A stretch of DNA of 64,000 nucleotides from assembly GCF_021504595.1 (NCBI RefSeq), contig NZ_JACSGT010000003.1:620001-684000 (forward strand), given 5' to 3'. Each line of letters starts with the position of its first letter. Positions within the stretch are counted from its first letter, which is position 1. The position numbers and the translations under genes were made by a program. This DNA is from Chryseobacterium indicum (GTDB lineage Bacteria; Bacteroidota; Bacteroidia; Flavobacteriales; Weeksellaceae). Shown here in pieces: positions 29,709-38,588 of the stretch. The notes beneath the pieces were generated by a model that saw only the letters and a program-made list of their open reading frames with translations, was not told the origin of the DNA and did no database searches.

Positions 29709-29882
29709 CTAATAATCAATGCAAATATAAGGTTTACGCGCAAGTACACAACAATAAGGATTACTGCAGAAGGTATATCCCGGATTACAGACTCCGTATT
29801 CTAAAGGAACTTGGCAGTTTTCATAAAGCCCTCCTGAAATTGTTTTCAGCTCTTTTCGGTTTAAAGATTTTAAATTTTTCAT
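29709..29882 (-). CDS. Double-glycine leader, Cys-rich peptide (bacteriocin-like precursor)
   Basis: A 57-residue frame, MKNLKSLNRKELKTISGG then LYENCQVPLEYGVCNPGYTF and CSNPYCCVLARKPYICIDY. The leader with LKxISGG ending at Gly17-Gly18 is the pattern of peptides cleaved and exported by peptidase-containing ABC transporters, and similar short proteins in Chryseobacterium are annotated as bacteriocin-like. The 39-residue core has six Cys. GGAG lies 13-16 bp upstream of the ATG. A terminator follows the stop by 4 bp. No modification or export gene is nearby, so the product and activity are unknown. Confidence 0.8.
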   Translation of the reverse strand: MKNLKSLNRKELKTISGGLYENCQVPLEYGVCNPGYTFCSNPYCCVLARKPYICIDY

Positions 29883-29926
29883 AGTATTTTGTTTAATTTG
29901 CTCCTACTCTTAAGATTTTCGGACAC

Positions 29927-29951
29927 CTCTATAATAATTCCTTTTATAGAG
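29927..29951. promoter_or_regulatory. Inverted repeat between the peptide gene and the DUF5995 gene
   Basis: CTCTATAA (29927-29934) and TTATAGAG (29944-29951) form a perfect 8-bp repeat about 45 bp upstream of the peptide gene and 62 bp upstream of the divergent DUF5995 gene. An operator is possible; nothing else supports it. Confidence 0.35.
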
Positions 29952-30013
29952 ATTTAAATATACAAAATATTTTTACACAAGGTTTTCTTATCTTTATAAA
30001 AAAACAAAACATC

Positions 30014-30769
30014 ATGAAAACCATTGAAGAAGTTCTGAAAAAATTAGACGAAATCATTATTTGGGCGAAAGAAAATCAAAGTCCGGTCGGATATTTTGCC
30101 TGTACCTACAGAATTATGACGGCACAGGTTCTGAAAGGAATTCAGCAGAAAAAATTTGAAGACAATCCGAGAATGACTGTACTGGATATCGCTTTCGCCA
30201 CACGTTATCTTGAAGCGTGGGAAGCTTATTCGAAAGGACAAAAATGCACCAACTCCTGGTTTATCGCTTTTGAAGCCGCAAAAAACAAAAATCTGCTCAT
30301 CTTACAACATATTTTCTTAGGCATGAATGCGCACATCAATCTCGATCTGGGAATTTCCGCTGCTTCCATTATGCCTTACCGAAAAATCAACCCGCTGAAA
30401 AAAGATTTTGAAAACATCAACAATGTGATTACTTCCATTAATCAAAAAGTTCAGGATTCTTTAAACAAGATTTGTTATCCAGTAGAATTAATTGACAAAC
30501 TTTCCAACGGAAAAGACAATGCTGTTCTGGACTTTGCCATTTCAAAAGCGAGAGATACTTCATGGGCAACCGCCGTTATTGCATCGAATACACCCAACTT
30601 TCTGAGAGAAAACGTAATCGGAATCGTAGATTATGCCGCAGCAAAAGTTGCCACCCAAATTTTGAATCCTAAAATCCTGACTCCTTCTTTATTAAAGGAA
30701 TTGAAAAAATGCGAGAGCAATGACGTGGTGAAAAACATTGAAATTTTGGCTTCTACTAAAAATGTTTAA
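30014..30769 (+). CDS. DUF5995 family protein
   Basis: Soluble, mostly helical protein of 251 residues with no signal peptide. The segment LQHIFLGMNAHINLDLGISAA (near residues 96-116) with paired His and Asp is the hallmark of DUF5995 and looks like a metal or active-site region; a second conserved part is ARDTSWATAVIAS. Its function is not known. It is divergent from the Cys-rich peptide gene, but I see no evidence that they act together. Confidence 0.8.
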   Translation: MKTIEEVLKKLDEIIIWAKENQSPVGYFACTYRIMTAQVLKGIQQKKFEDNPRMTVLDIAFATRYLEAWEAYSKGQKCTNSWFIAFEAAKNKNLLILQHIFLGMNAHINLDLGISAASIMPYRKINPLKKDFENINNVITSINQKVQDSLNKICYPVELIDKLSNGKDNAVLDFAISKARDTSWATAVIASNTPNFLRENVIGIVDYAAAKVATQILNPKILTPSLLKELKKCESNDVVKNIEILASTKNV

Positions 30770-30813
30770 CTTTCTTATGTAACCTTACAATTAATTTAAT
30801 TAAAGTAAGACTC

Positions 30814-31473
30814 TTAGTTTTTACCAAGTTTTTTCATAAGAATAGCTTCCATCTTTTCGTAGCCTTTTGCTGTAGGATGAATTTCGTCTTCGGTGTAGAT
30901 CTTATCCAGTCCGTTTCGGGAATCTTTCATTTCCGAATGATAATCTACGTAAGGAATATTGTTCTTTTTCGCATACGCTTCAATCATTTTGTTCAGTGCA
31001 ATTACTTTTTCCGCCGGATGCATCTCTTTTCTCCAGCCGAAATCATAAGCAGGAAGTACCGAACAAAGTACCACTTTTATATTATTTGTTTTTGCAAGTT
31101 CAACCATCGAAACAATATTTCCAAAAACTTTATCTAGAGAAATCGGTCCCTGATTTTCCGCAATATCATTCGTTCCGGCAAGAATAATAACGCGTTTCGG
31201 TTTTAGATTGATAACATCTTCACGGAATCTCAAAAGCATCTGCGAAGTCACCTGTCCGCTAATCCCCCTTCCGACAAAATTATTCTTTGTAAAAAATGAA
31301 GGATCTGTAGAAAACCAGCCTTCCGTAATAGAATCCCCCATAAAAACAGTATTGGGAATTGTCTTCTTTGCTAAAACTTCCTGATTTTGCTTTTCATATT
31401 TAGCATAATTGGCAAAATCCTGCGCTGAAAAAATGGATGAAAACATAACCGCTGCAATGCTTAAGAATTTCAT
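30814..31473 (-). CDS. Secreted SGNH/GDSL hydrolase
   Basis: Serine esterase or acetylhydrolase of 219 residues with a signal peptide (FLSIAAVMFSSIFSA-Q). Blocks I, II, III and V are visible: MGDSITEGW with the nucleophile Ser48, GRGISGQ, LAGTNDIAEN, and DEIHPTAKGYEKM holding the Asp-His pair. Substrate cannot be told; many such Bacteroidetes enzymes de-acetylate polysaccharides. Confidence 0.92.
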   Translation of the reverse strand: MKFLSIAAVMFSSIFSAQDFANYAKYEKQNQEVLAKKTIPNTVFMGDSITEGWFSTDPSFFTKNNFVGRGISGQVTSQMLLRFREDVINLKPKRVIILAGTNDIAENQGPISLDKVFGNIVSMVELAKTNNIKVVLCSVLPAYDFGWRKEMHPAEKVIALNKMIEAYAKKNNIPYVDYHSEMKDSRNGLDKIYTEDEIHPTAKGYEKMEAILMKKLGKN

Positions 31474-31747
31474 GAAACTTATTTTTGATTTGAAAAGATG
31501 AAATAACGGAAAACAAATTGATCCTGCAAATATCTTTCCCGAAAAACCAAAACTTTTAGTTGATTAATTTTTAACCACAAAGTCACAAAAGATTTTTAAT
31601 TTTTTATTATACCGAAAGTTTTGAATATCGTAATCAACGTATTATAATGATCTTTTGCAGCTTTTGCGGTTAAAAAAAATAATTTCTAATATAAAACTTA
31701 CGGTTTTCCATAAAAGAAATCAATTTTCCTTTTTGTAATTTTGAAAA

Positions 31748-33256
31748 ATGGAGATGACATATTTAATTATAGGATTTATAGCCGGAGGAATTCTTGGTGC
31801 GGTTATTTTATATTTCGCACAGAAATCTTCTACCGTTTCGAGGAATTCTTATGATGAACTCAATAATTTACATATTAAAAACAGTTCCGATTTAGAAAAT
31901 TCCAATCAGAAAATTCAGGAATTAACGCAGAATATCAGCAGGGAAAAAGAAATCAACGCACAGCAGAGTGACCTTCTGAATGACCTGAAAAATGAATTTG
32001 CCAAAATTTCTGCGGAACATGCTTCTTTAAACACTCAGTTTTCCGAACAGAAAGAATTTAGCGCTAAACAGAATCTTCAGATCGAAAATCTTTTAACAGA
32101 AAAACAGACTTTGTTTGCAAAAAACTCAGAGCTTTCAGCAATTAACGAAAGCTTACAGAAATCTTTGCAGACGCAGAAAGAAGAAATCGCGAAAATTCAG
32201 GAGGAATCTAAATTGCAGTTCGAAAATTTAGCCAATAAAATCCTTGAAGAAAAGACAGAAAAATTCACCACCTTAAATCAAAACAACCTTAAAACCATCC
32301 TTGAACCATTTCAGGAAAGAATCGTGGAATTGAAAAACCGCGTGAATGAAGCCTACGAAAAGGAAAACAAAGAGCGTTTTTCTCTTGCCGAAAAAGTAAA
32401 AGAATTAGCAGAACTGAATCAGCAGATTTCTGAAGATGCGAAAAAACTGACGAGAGCTCTGAAAGGCGAAAGCAAAACACAGGGAAACTGGGGAGAAATG
32501 ATCCTCGAAAGCATTCTGGAAAAATCCGGACTTGTAAAAGGAAGGGAATATTTCCTTGAACATGAACTTCGTGATGAAGACAACAAAGCATTGTTCTCAG
32601 AATTTTCCGGAAAAAAAATGCGTCCCGATGCGGTTATAAAATATCCCGATGAAAGAAATGTCATCATAGATTCTAAAGTTTCGCTCACAGCTTTTACCGA
32701 ACTGGTAGACGAAACCGATCAGGATGTTTATTTAATGAAACTCAATCAGCATTTATCTTCCATTAAAAATCACATTACGCAGCTTAGTCAAAAAGCGTAT
32801 GATGATTACGGAAAATCTCTGGATTTTGTCATGATGTTTATTCCGAGCGAACCAGCTTATATTGCAGCGATGCAGGCAGACCAGAATCTTTGGAATTTTG
32901 CCTACGAAAGAAGAATTCTGCTGCTGAATCCAAGCAACCTTATTACTTCTTTAAAACTGATTGCTGATCTCTGGAAACGCGAATATCAAAACAGAAATTC
33001 TATGGAAATTGCGGAAAGAGGAGCAAAACTGTATGATAAATTCGTAGGTTTCATCGAAAATCTGGAAAAAGTGGGGAAAAATCTGGATCAGGCAAAAAAT
33101 GTTTATAATGATGCTTACAAACAGCTTTCAACAGGAAATGACAATTTGGTGATCCAAACCCAAAAGCTGAAATCTCTGGGGATAAAAAATAAGAAAGATC
33201 TTCCGCAAAGCCTGGTGGAAAACTCCCAGACCGCACTGGAAAATTTAGAAGAATAA
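31748..33256 (+). CDS. rmuC: DNA recombination protein RmuC
   Basis: It has 502 residues: an N-terminal membrane anchor (LIIGFIAGGILGAVILYFA), a coiled-coil to about residue 200, and the nuclease-like RmuC core with GNWGEMILESILEKSGL, MRPDAVIKYPDERNVIIDSKVSL and AYIAAMQADQNLWNFAYERRILLLNPSNL. It limits recombination at inverted repeats in E. coli. A TAATTTTG at 31736-31743 lies only 4 bp before the ATG, so translation may be leaderless or start at the second ATG (31754). Confidence 0.95.
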   Translation: MEMTYLIIGFIAGGILGAVILYFAQKSSTVSRNSYDELNNLHIKNSSDLENSNQKIQELTQNISREKEINAQQSDLLNDLKNEFAKISAEHASLNTQFSEQKEFSAKQNLQIENLLTEKQTLFAKNSELSAINESLQKSLQTQKEEIAKIQEESKLQFENLANKILEEKTEKFTTLNQNNLKTILEPFQERIVELKNRVNEAYEKENKERFSLAEKVKELAELNQQISEDAKKLTRALKGESKTQGNWGEMILESILEKSGLVKGREYFLEHELRDEDNKALFSEFSGKKMRPDAVIKYPDERNVIIDSKVSLTAFTELVDETDQDVYLMKLNQHLSSIKNHITQLSQKAYDDYGKSLDFVMMFIPSEPAYIAAMQADQNLWNFAYERRILLLNPSNLITSLKLIADLWKREYQNRNSMEIAERGAKLYDKFVGFIENLEKVGKNLDQAKNVYNDAYKQLSTGNDNLVIQTQKLKSLGIKNKKDLPQSLVENSQTALENLEE

Positions 33257-33263
33257 AATTTAC

Positions 33264-33290
33264 AACCTCAGATCAGCTCTGAGGTTTTTT
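33264..33290 (+). terminator. Terminator of rmuC
   Basis: AACCTCAGA and TCTGAGGTT form a 9-bp stem around TCAGC, followed by a T run. It lies 7 bp after the rmuC stop. Confidence 0.88.
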
Positions 33291-33322
33291 ATTTAACTGC
33301 AAATTTTAACTAATTTTGCAGG

Positions 33323-34090
33323 ATGTTAATAGAAAGCTTTCAGAACGAAAAAATAAAATACATTACCAAACTTCTTACTGATAACAGATTCCGTAAAAAA
33401 TCGGATGTTTTTGTGGTGGAAGGACAGCAGGAAAACGACCGCGCTCAGAAATATCATTTTGAACCGCTGGAATTTTTTATCTGTCAAAGTATTTTTCAGA
33501 AAGAACTTCCCAAAGGAAAAATTCATCTCGTCAGCGAAAAAGTATACGAAAAAATCGCCTATCGCGGAACTTCGGAAGGAATTATCGGTGTTTACAAAAC
33601 AAAAGAAGCGGATTTATCTTCATTTAAACCAAAGGAAGATTCTACCATCATCATTGTAGAAGGTGTTGAAAAACCGGGAAATCTGGGGGCTATTTTGCGA
33701 AGTTGTGAAGCTTTCGGTATTGATGCTTTGATTGTTTCAGACGGGAAAACCGATTTTTATAATCCGAATGTAATCCGCTCAAGTGTAGGCTGTTTATTCG
33801 GAATGGAAGTTTTTCAGGCAGAAAATCAGGAAACGTTTGAATTTCTTCAGAAAAATAATTTCAATATTTACACAACGATTATGGATGAAACTGCCGAAGA
33901 TCTTTACAAAAGAGATTTCAAGCAGAAATCTGCCGTTTTATTCGGGACAGAACATTCGGGCTTAAGTGATTTCTGGATCGGGAAAGGAAAGAACACCTTA
34001 ATTCCGATGGCAGGAAGCATTGATTCTTTAAACCTGAGCAATGCGGTAGCAATCACGTGCTACGAAACACTGAAGCAGAAGAAGGGATAA
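33323..34090 (+). CDS. SpoU/TrmH family RNA 2'-O-methyltransferase
   Basis: Methylates a ribose in tRNA or rRNA with S-adenosylmethionine. It has 255 residues. The N-terminal substrate-binding domain has VVEGQQENDRAQ; the SPOUT knot has motif 1 KPGNLGAILRSCEAFGIDALIV, motif 2 LFGTEHSGLSDFW and motif 3 IPMAGSIDSLNLSNAVAITCYE. The exact RNA target cannot be told; RlmB-like 23S or TrmH-like tRNA methylation are both possible. Confidence 0.93.
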   Translation: MLIESFQNEKIKYITKLLTDNRFRKKSDVFVVEGQQENDRAQKYHFEPLEFFICQSIFQKELPKGKIHLVSEKVYEKIAYRGTSEGIIGVYKTKEADLSSFKPKEDSTIIIVEGVEKPGNLGAILRSCEAFGIDALIVSDGKTDFYNPNVIRSSVGCLFGMEVFQAENQETFEFLQKNNFNIYTTIMDETAEDLYKRDFKQKSAVLFGTEHSGLSDFWIGKGKNTLIPMAGSIDSLNLSNAVAITCYETLKQKKG

Positions 34091-34172
34091 TTTGGCTGTT
34101 GGAGATTAGTTGATTGTTTATCGTTGATCGTGATCAGATCAACTGACAATCGTTACAATATAAGCATAAAAA

Positions 34173-34197
34173 AACCGTTCCACTGAGTGAAACGGTT
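34173..34197. terminator. Bidirectional terminator
   Basis: AACCGTT and AACGGTT make the outer stem with a short inner CACT/AGTG stem. Seven T follow on the minus strand after the small lipoprotein gene; on the plus strand CTTTT follows after the methyltransferase. Confidence 0.8.
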
Positions 34198-34217
34198 CTT
34201 TTATTTTTAAGCTTAGA

Positions 34218-34487
34218 TTATTTCTTAGCAGCTTCTTCTTTCTTAGCTTCAGCTTTGATTTCTTCTTTAGCAACTTTTGCATCAGCTTTAACTGAATCAG
34301 TAGTAGCAGCACCAGCAGCTTTAACTGAATCAACTTTAGCAGTTGTAGTAGAATCGATAGCAGCAGTAGCAGAATCTGTAGCAGCAGTTACTGAATCTGT
34401 AGAAGCTTCAGTAGTGTTAGCTTCAGTTTTTTTACAAGCAACTAGAGAGATTGCAGCGATAGCAGCTACGAATAATGACTTTTTCAT
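34218..34487 (-). CDS. Small Ala/Thr/Lys-rich lipoprotein
   Basis: It has 89 residues. Lipoprotein signal FVAAIAAISLVAC-KK, then a low-complexity chain with repeated DSxTAA and DSVKA units (TDSVTAATDSATAAIDSTTTAKVDSVKAA), ending in Lys/Glu-rich KEEIKAEAKKEEAAKK. Such short, disordered or helical lipoproteins are frequent in this group and may be abundant surface or periplasmic spacers, but no function is known. TACCTTTG at 34564-34557 is a candidate -7 element. Confidence 0.75.
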   Translation of the reverse strand: MKKSLFVAAIAAISLVACKKTEANTTEASTDSVTAATDSATAAIDSTTTAKVDSVKAAGAATTDSVKADAKVAKEEIKAEAKKEEAAKK

Positions 34488-34578
34488 AATAAATTAAATT
34501 TAATTTTGTTAATATTGTTTTATAAAATCTTTTTCTGTTCTGTTATTTGAACAAGACAAAGGTATAGCAGATAGAAAA

Positions 34579-34610
34579 TTTGTTTAGGAAAAATAATTGT
34601 AATACCTTTG
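34579..34610 (+). promoter_or_regulatory. Promoter of the 34671 gene
   Basis: TTTG (34579-34582), a 20-bp spacer and TACCTTTG (34603-34610) fit the consensus. The predicted leader is about 54 nt. Confidence 0.65.
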
Positions 34611-34670
34611 TAAAATAGTTTTACAAAATAACATTACTGATAATCAATAATTTAATCATTTTAAAATAAA

Positions 34671-35849
34671 TTGACGGACTTAGATCTATTACATTTTGAG
34701 CAGCTAAAAAAGGATGTCCAGGCTCAATATCTGAAAGAATACACTCCTTCCTATGACGATATTTCGAAATGGAAGGGTATCGACATCATTTATTTTCAGG
34801 AAGATCTCAGAAAAAAGGCAAAAGGGAACATCAGCGAAAAATCTTTTTATACTTATTTCAAGAATTCTCCGGTTACTAAACTGCCACGAATCGATATGCT
34901 GAATTTACTCAGTATTTATGCGGGATACGACTCATGGTACGAATTTAAAAAACAGCATCTTTTTGCAGGTGAATTGCTGCAGGATGATGAAGATTTGAAA
35001 GACGATGAGCTGAAAGAACTGGAAAAAACAGTTTCCGCATCACTGGATTTGCCTAAAGATGAAGATTTACCTAAAAAACAGGAATTTAAAACCATTGAAA
35101 ACTTAGATTTACAAAAATCAATACCTGAAAATCAACTAATTGCTAAAAATCCAGAGGCTGAAAAAATTTCCTTAGCAGAAGCTGAAAAACCGAAGAAAAA
35201 TTTCTTCAAAAAGAACGTTTGGGCAATTGTAACGACTATTTTAGTAATTCTTACCGGACTTTTAGGATTTAAAGATGCGATCTTCCAAAAAACTTATGTC
35301 TACTGTTTTACGGATGCCGACAGAAATTTAAGCATTCAGCGTGAAATAGAAATCAAGGTAATCAAGGAAAACGAATCTCCCATTCTTTACAGAATAAAAC
35401 CCGGAGAATGTTTCAGATATGCTACAAAGGATAAAAATCTTAAAATGCAGATCAGTTCTCCGTTTTATGAATATCTCGAAGTGAACCGAAATTTGGAAAA
35501 TGCCCCTGAAGAAGAAACCATCGAACTTAAACCTGATGATTATAAGATGGCGCTTTATTATTTTTCCACAAAGGATGTAAAAGGCGGAAATTCTGAGGAG
35601 CAGAATGATCTTATCACCCAGAAAAGAAGACAGCTGGAAAACCGTATCAGCAATAACGCCGTAATTACACAGGTTTACGACAGCGATATTTACGGACTTG
35701 AAACCTTAGATAAGGAAGATTACATCACTTTAGTCACTACACCTACAACTTCACTTAAAAATCTTAATGTTATCGAAATGAAAACAGATAACAAAGGAAA
35801 AATTGTATCTATTAAATTTAAAATCTCAGCCAATGAAAACAATAAATAA
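34671..35849 (+). CDS. Single-span membrane protein of unknown function
   Basis: It has 392 residues from a TTG start (MTDLDLLHFEQLKKDVQ). The N-terminal 100 residues look helical and cytoplasmic (YTPSYDDISKWKGIDIIYFQEDLRKKAKGNISEKSFYTYFKN), a form seen in unnamed Bacteroidetes proteins. A charged linker follows, then one membrane helix near residues 182-200 (NVWAIVTTILVILTGLLGF). The C-terminal 190 residues are probably periplasmic. No family named. The next gene overlaps its 3' end by 17 bp. Confidence 0.75.
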   Translation: MTDLDLLHFEQLKKDVQAQYLKEYTPSYDDISKWKGIDIIYFQEDLRKKAKGNISEKSFYTYFKNSPVTKLPRIDMLNLLSIYAGYDSWYEFKKQHLFAGELLQDDEDLKDDELKELEKTVSASLDLPKDEDLPKKQEFKTIENLDLQKSIPENQLIAKNPEAEKISLAEAEKPKKNFFKKNVWAIVTTILVILTGLLGFKDAIFQKTYVYCFTDADRNLSIQREIEIKVIKENESPILYRIKPGECFRYATKDKNLKMQISSPFYEYLEVNRNLENAPEEETIELKPDDYKMALYYFSTKDVKGGNSEEQNDLITQKRRQLENRISNNAVITQVYDSDIYGLETLDKEDYITLVTTPTTSLKNLNVIEMKTDNKGKIVSIKFKISANENNK

Positions 35850-36414
35850 CTTTTTGTTTTTTATCATAATTATAGGATTCACCATGACTTCGTGCGTTAA
35901 AAAGGAAGAAAACGGAGGACAGAGCGATCTGGAAAAGCTAAGAAACACCAACAACAAGACGATAAAAATGGATAGCACACAGGCTATTAATTCCATTACC
36001 TCCCAAAAAGTACAGGATGTTCTGGATTTGTCTACCTTATATCTTTCCGGACAGAGAAATACGGAAATTGATACGGCGATTTATTCCAAAATAGAAAAGT
36101 ATTTCCAGAAGTCTGATTCTACTACCTTTAAGGATCTTTTTAAAGAACTCGAAAGCCTGAATGTAAAAAAAGTACGCGTAAGCAATCTGAATGTTTTCCA
36201 GAAAATAAAGGAAAAAGACACGCTGAACTTCGCTAAATTCAATGTGGAATATTTTGGGGATAAAAATAAATCGTTGGGAAATTTTGAACGGAATGCACAA
36301 TACACTTTGGTATCAAAACCGGCTCAGAAAAGCAAGGAATTTAAATTTTACTTTGTAAAATTTTACTCAGATGCTCCTGAAAAAGACAGTACATCATCCG
36401 GCGTTACCAAATAA
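35833..36414 (+). CDS. Lipoprotein of unknown function
   Basis: It has 193 residues from the ATG at 35833. The N-terminus NFLFFIIIIGFTMTSC-VKKEEN is a lipoprotein signal, which decides the start; a frame extended to 35803 would precede it with hydrophilic residues. The mature part has SITSQKVQDVLDLSTLYLSGQRNTEID and ends in a DSTSSGVTK tail. It overlaps the upstream membrane protein gene, so they are likely partners. Its last 52 bp run into the 3' end of the convergent cyclo-ligase gene. Confidence 0.75.
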   Translation: MKTINNFLFFIIIIGFTMTSCVKKEENGGQSDLEKLRNTNNKTIKMDSTQAINSITSQKVQDVLDLSTLYLSGQRNTEIDTAIYSKIEKYFQKSDSTTFKDLFKELESLNVKKVRVSNLNVFQKIKEKDTLNFAKFNVEYFGDKNKSLGNFERNAQYTLVSKPAQKSKEFKFYFVKFYSDAPEKDSTSSGVTK

Positions 36415-36938
36415 TCGAGCGGAATATCATTTTCCCAGACATCATCGATATTTTCTTCGGGGTTAAAGTAATTAACTCCGATTTTTTTTGTCCTTTCCGA
36501 GAGTGTTTCAAAAAAACTATCGTAAAAACCTTTTCCGTATCCCACCCTGTTTCCTTTATAATCGCAGTACAGCAAAGGGGTAATAACAAAATCAAAGTCC
36601 GAAACTCCCGAATCTTCATTAGAAACCGGCTCGGAAATTCCCCATGAATTTAATTCATATTCTGTATCGGAAAAAATTTCAACAGAGATCAGTTTTGTTT
36701 CAATAATTTTAGGGACAAAAACTCTGATCTTTTGGCTTAAAAAGTAATCGATAAAAATCTGTGTATTAATTTCCTTAAATTTCTCAATCGGGATGCAAAT
36801 GTGGATTTTCTGGCTTTGAAAAGGTTTGAAATATTCAATGAAATTGTTAAAAATCTTTTCAGATAACAAGAAAGCCTCATCAATCGACAAGGCTTTTCTT
36901 TTTTGCATATATTTTTTTCTTAATTCTGCTTTTAACAT
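36363..36938 (-). CDS. 5-formyltetrahydrofolate cyclo-ligase
   Basis: ATP-dependent conversion of 5-formyl-THF to 5,10-methenyl-THF. It has 191 residues: LKAELRKKYMQKRKALS, a central PLLYCDYKGNRVGYGKGFYDSFFETL with the conserved GYGKGFYD loop, and IGVNYFNPEENI. It lies 5 bp downstream of trhO on the same strand. Its last 17 codons are read through the convergent lipoprotein gene. Confidence 0.94.
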   Translation of the reverse strand: MLKAELRKKYMQKRKALSIDEAFLLSEKIFNNFIEYFKPFQSQKIHICIPIEKFKEINTQIFIDYFLSQKIRVFVPKIIETKLISVEIFSDTEYELNSWGISEPVSNEDSGVSDFDFVITPLLYCDYKGNRVGYGKGFYDSFFETLSERTKKIGVNYFNPEENIDDVWENDIPLDYLVTPDDVLSFSGASE

Positions 36939-36943
36939 AGTGT

Positions 36944-38311
36944 TTATGCGTTTTCAGAATCAAGGATTTTGTACAATTTATCAGACAGACGAACTCTGAA
37001 AGGCAGTTCGAAAGTAATCTGATCTCCTGCTTTTGCTGCTTCGCTGAAAGCTCCGTTCACAAAGATCTGAGAGATGGTTATTTCCTGATCTCCTGTTGTC
37101 GGTCCGGAAATTAAGACCTTATCTCCTACTGCAAGTCCATTGTTTTCAATTAAAAACTGAGCAATTTTAGATTTTGAATAATAATGTTCCGCCTTTCCGA
37201 TCAAAATCTTTTTAACTTTTATTTTCTGACGGATATCTTTTGTTTCAGCTTTTGCCAATGGTGCATCCGGCAAATTTCCAGACTTTTTAAACTTCAAAGC
37301 TTCAGATTTTCCTTTTCTGAATACTTTATTTCCTACCTGAAGACCTTTTCTTTTAGCAACCTGCTCTTCCCATGGCAAATGAATGGTTTCCTGACATTCT
37401 GTTGAACAGCAGTTTTCCATCGCTGCTTTACATTCATCACACTGGATAAACAATAAATGACACGCATCGTTCGCACAGTTGGTATGATTGTCACACGGTT
37501 TTCCGCACTGGTGGCACTGCGCGATGATATCGTCGGTAATTCTTTCTCCTAATCTGTGGTCGAATACAAAGTTTTTACCAATAAACTTACTTTCTATGCC
37601 TTCTTCTTTTATCTGACGGGTGTACTCAATAATTCCCCCTTCCAGCTGAAATACATTTTTGAAACCCTGATGTTTGAAATAAGCACTCGCTTTTTCGCAA
37701 CGGATTCCTCCGGTACAGTACATCAAAAGGTTTTTATCTTCCTTGAAATCCTGTAACTGCTCGTTAATAATCGGCAGACTTTCTCTGAAGTTTTCCACAT
37801 CGGGAGTAATTGCTCCTTCAAAATGCCCGACTTCACTTTCGTAGTGATTTCTGAAATCTACGACTATAGTGTTCGGATCTTCAAGCAAATTATTAAACTC
37901 CTTTGCTCTTAAATGAACGCCTTTATTGGTAACATCAAAAGTATCATCGTTCAGACCATCGGCTACGATTTTGTTTCTGACTTTGATGGTTAATTTTAAA
38001 AATGAATGATTGTCCTGCTCCACTGCTACATTCAGACGGATTCCTTTCATGAAATCATACACTTCGAGAGTGTCGCGAAATGCCTCAAAATTATCCGCAG
38101 GAACGCTCATCTGTGCATTAATTCCTTCATGCGCTACGTAAATACGACCAAGCGCATCAAGTGCATTCCAGGCTATAAATAAATCGTCGCGAAATTTTTT
38201 GGGATCTTCAATTTTGGCATACGCATAGAAAGACAGAGTAAGGCGCTCTTTTCCGGCCTCATCAATTAATCGAGCTCTTTCTTCTGCGCTTAAGGTGTTG
38301 TACAGTTGCAT
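36944..38311 (-). CDS. trhO: tRNA uridine(34) hydroxylase TrhO with extra C-terminal domain
   Basis: Rhodanese-family enzyme that hydroxylates U34 of some tRNAs using oxygen. It has 455 residues, about 100 more than E. coli TrhO. The N-terminal domain (SFYAYAKIEDPKKFRDDLFIAW) and rhodanese domain with MYCTGGIRCEKASAYF (Cys199, the catalytic Cys, and Cys205) are clear. A Cys-rich zinc-like segment follows (residues 266-306). Residues 366-450 resemble the barrel at the C-terminus of U32 peptidase-type proteins (KAEHYYSKSKIAQFLI, VGDKVLISGPTTG, AKAGDQITFELPFRVRLSDKLYKI). That domain occurs in TrhP, the oxygen-independent U34 hydroxylase. Confidence 0.92.
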   Translation of the reverse strand: MQLYNTLSAEERARLIDEAGKERLTLSFYAYAKIEDPKKFRDDLFIAWNALDALGRIYVAHEGINAQMSVPADNFEAFRDTLEVYDFMKGIRLNVAVEQDNHSFLKLTIKVRNKIVADGLNDDTFDVTNKGVHLRAKEFNNLLEDPNTIVVDFRNHYESEVGHFEGAITPDVENFRESLPIINEQLQDFKEDKNLLMYCTGGIRCEKASAYFKHQGFKNVFQLEGGIIEYTRQIKEEGIESKFIGKNFVFDHRLGERITDDIIAQCHQCGKPCDNHTNCANDACHLLFIQCDECKAAMENCCSTECQETIHLPWEEQVAKRKGLQVGNKVFRKGKSEALKFKKSGNLPDAPLAKAETKDIRQKIKVKKILIGKAEHYYSKSKIAQFLIENNGLAVGDKVLISGPTTGDQEITISQIFVNGAFSEAAKAGDQITFELPFRVRLSDKLYKILDSENA

Positions 38312-38342
38312 GCTATAAACGTTTTAAGTGAGAAAATTTTTG

Positions 38343-38373
38343 CAAAGATAATTATTTTAAGATAAATCCGAAA
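38343..38373 (-). promoter_or_regulatory. Promoter of trhO
   Basis: On the minus strand TTTC (38373-38370), 19 bp, then TATCTTTG (38350-38343). The -7 is a full match, the -33 has one change. The rest of the 38312-38668 gap is AT-rich with the htrA promoter at its right end. Confidence 0.55.
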
Positions 38374-38588
38374 TATAAAATTTATCAGGTATACATTAAG
38401 ATTGGTACTCTTTTGGCTTCCGTATTGTCAGCATGATTTAGCTTGTGACATTTCAAACATCAATATGCCATAATGTCATTAAGATTTTTTTAAGGATCGT
38501 TAATTGAGATTTTAAAATTTATGGGATAATGCATAAATTATTGCAATTGCTGTTAAATTTTAGTTAAAAATGAAACATTACATACCAA

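Noticed and set aside
31474..31747. Possible small gene between the SGNH hydrolase and rmuC
   Set aside because: No supported frame. A stretch with ACCACAAAGTCACAAAAGAT near 31577 looks like a dispersed intergenic repeat.
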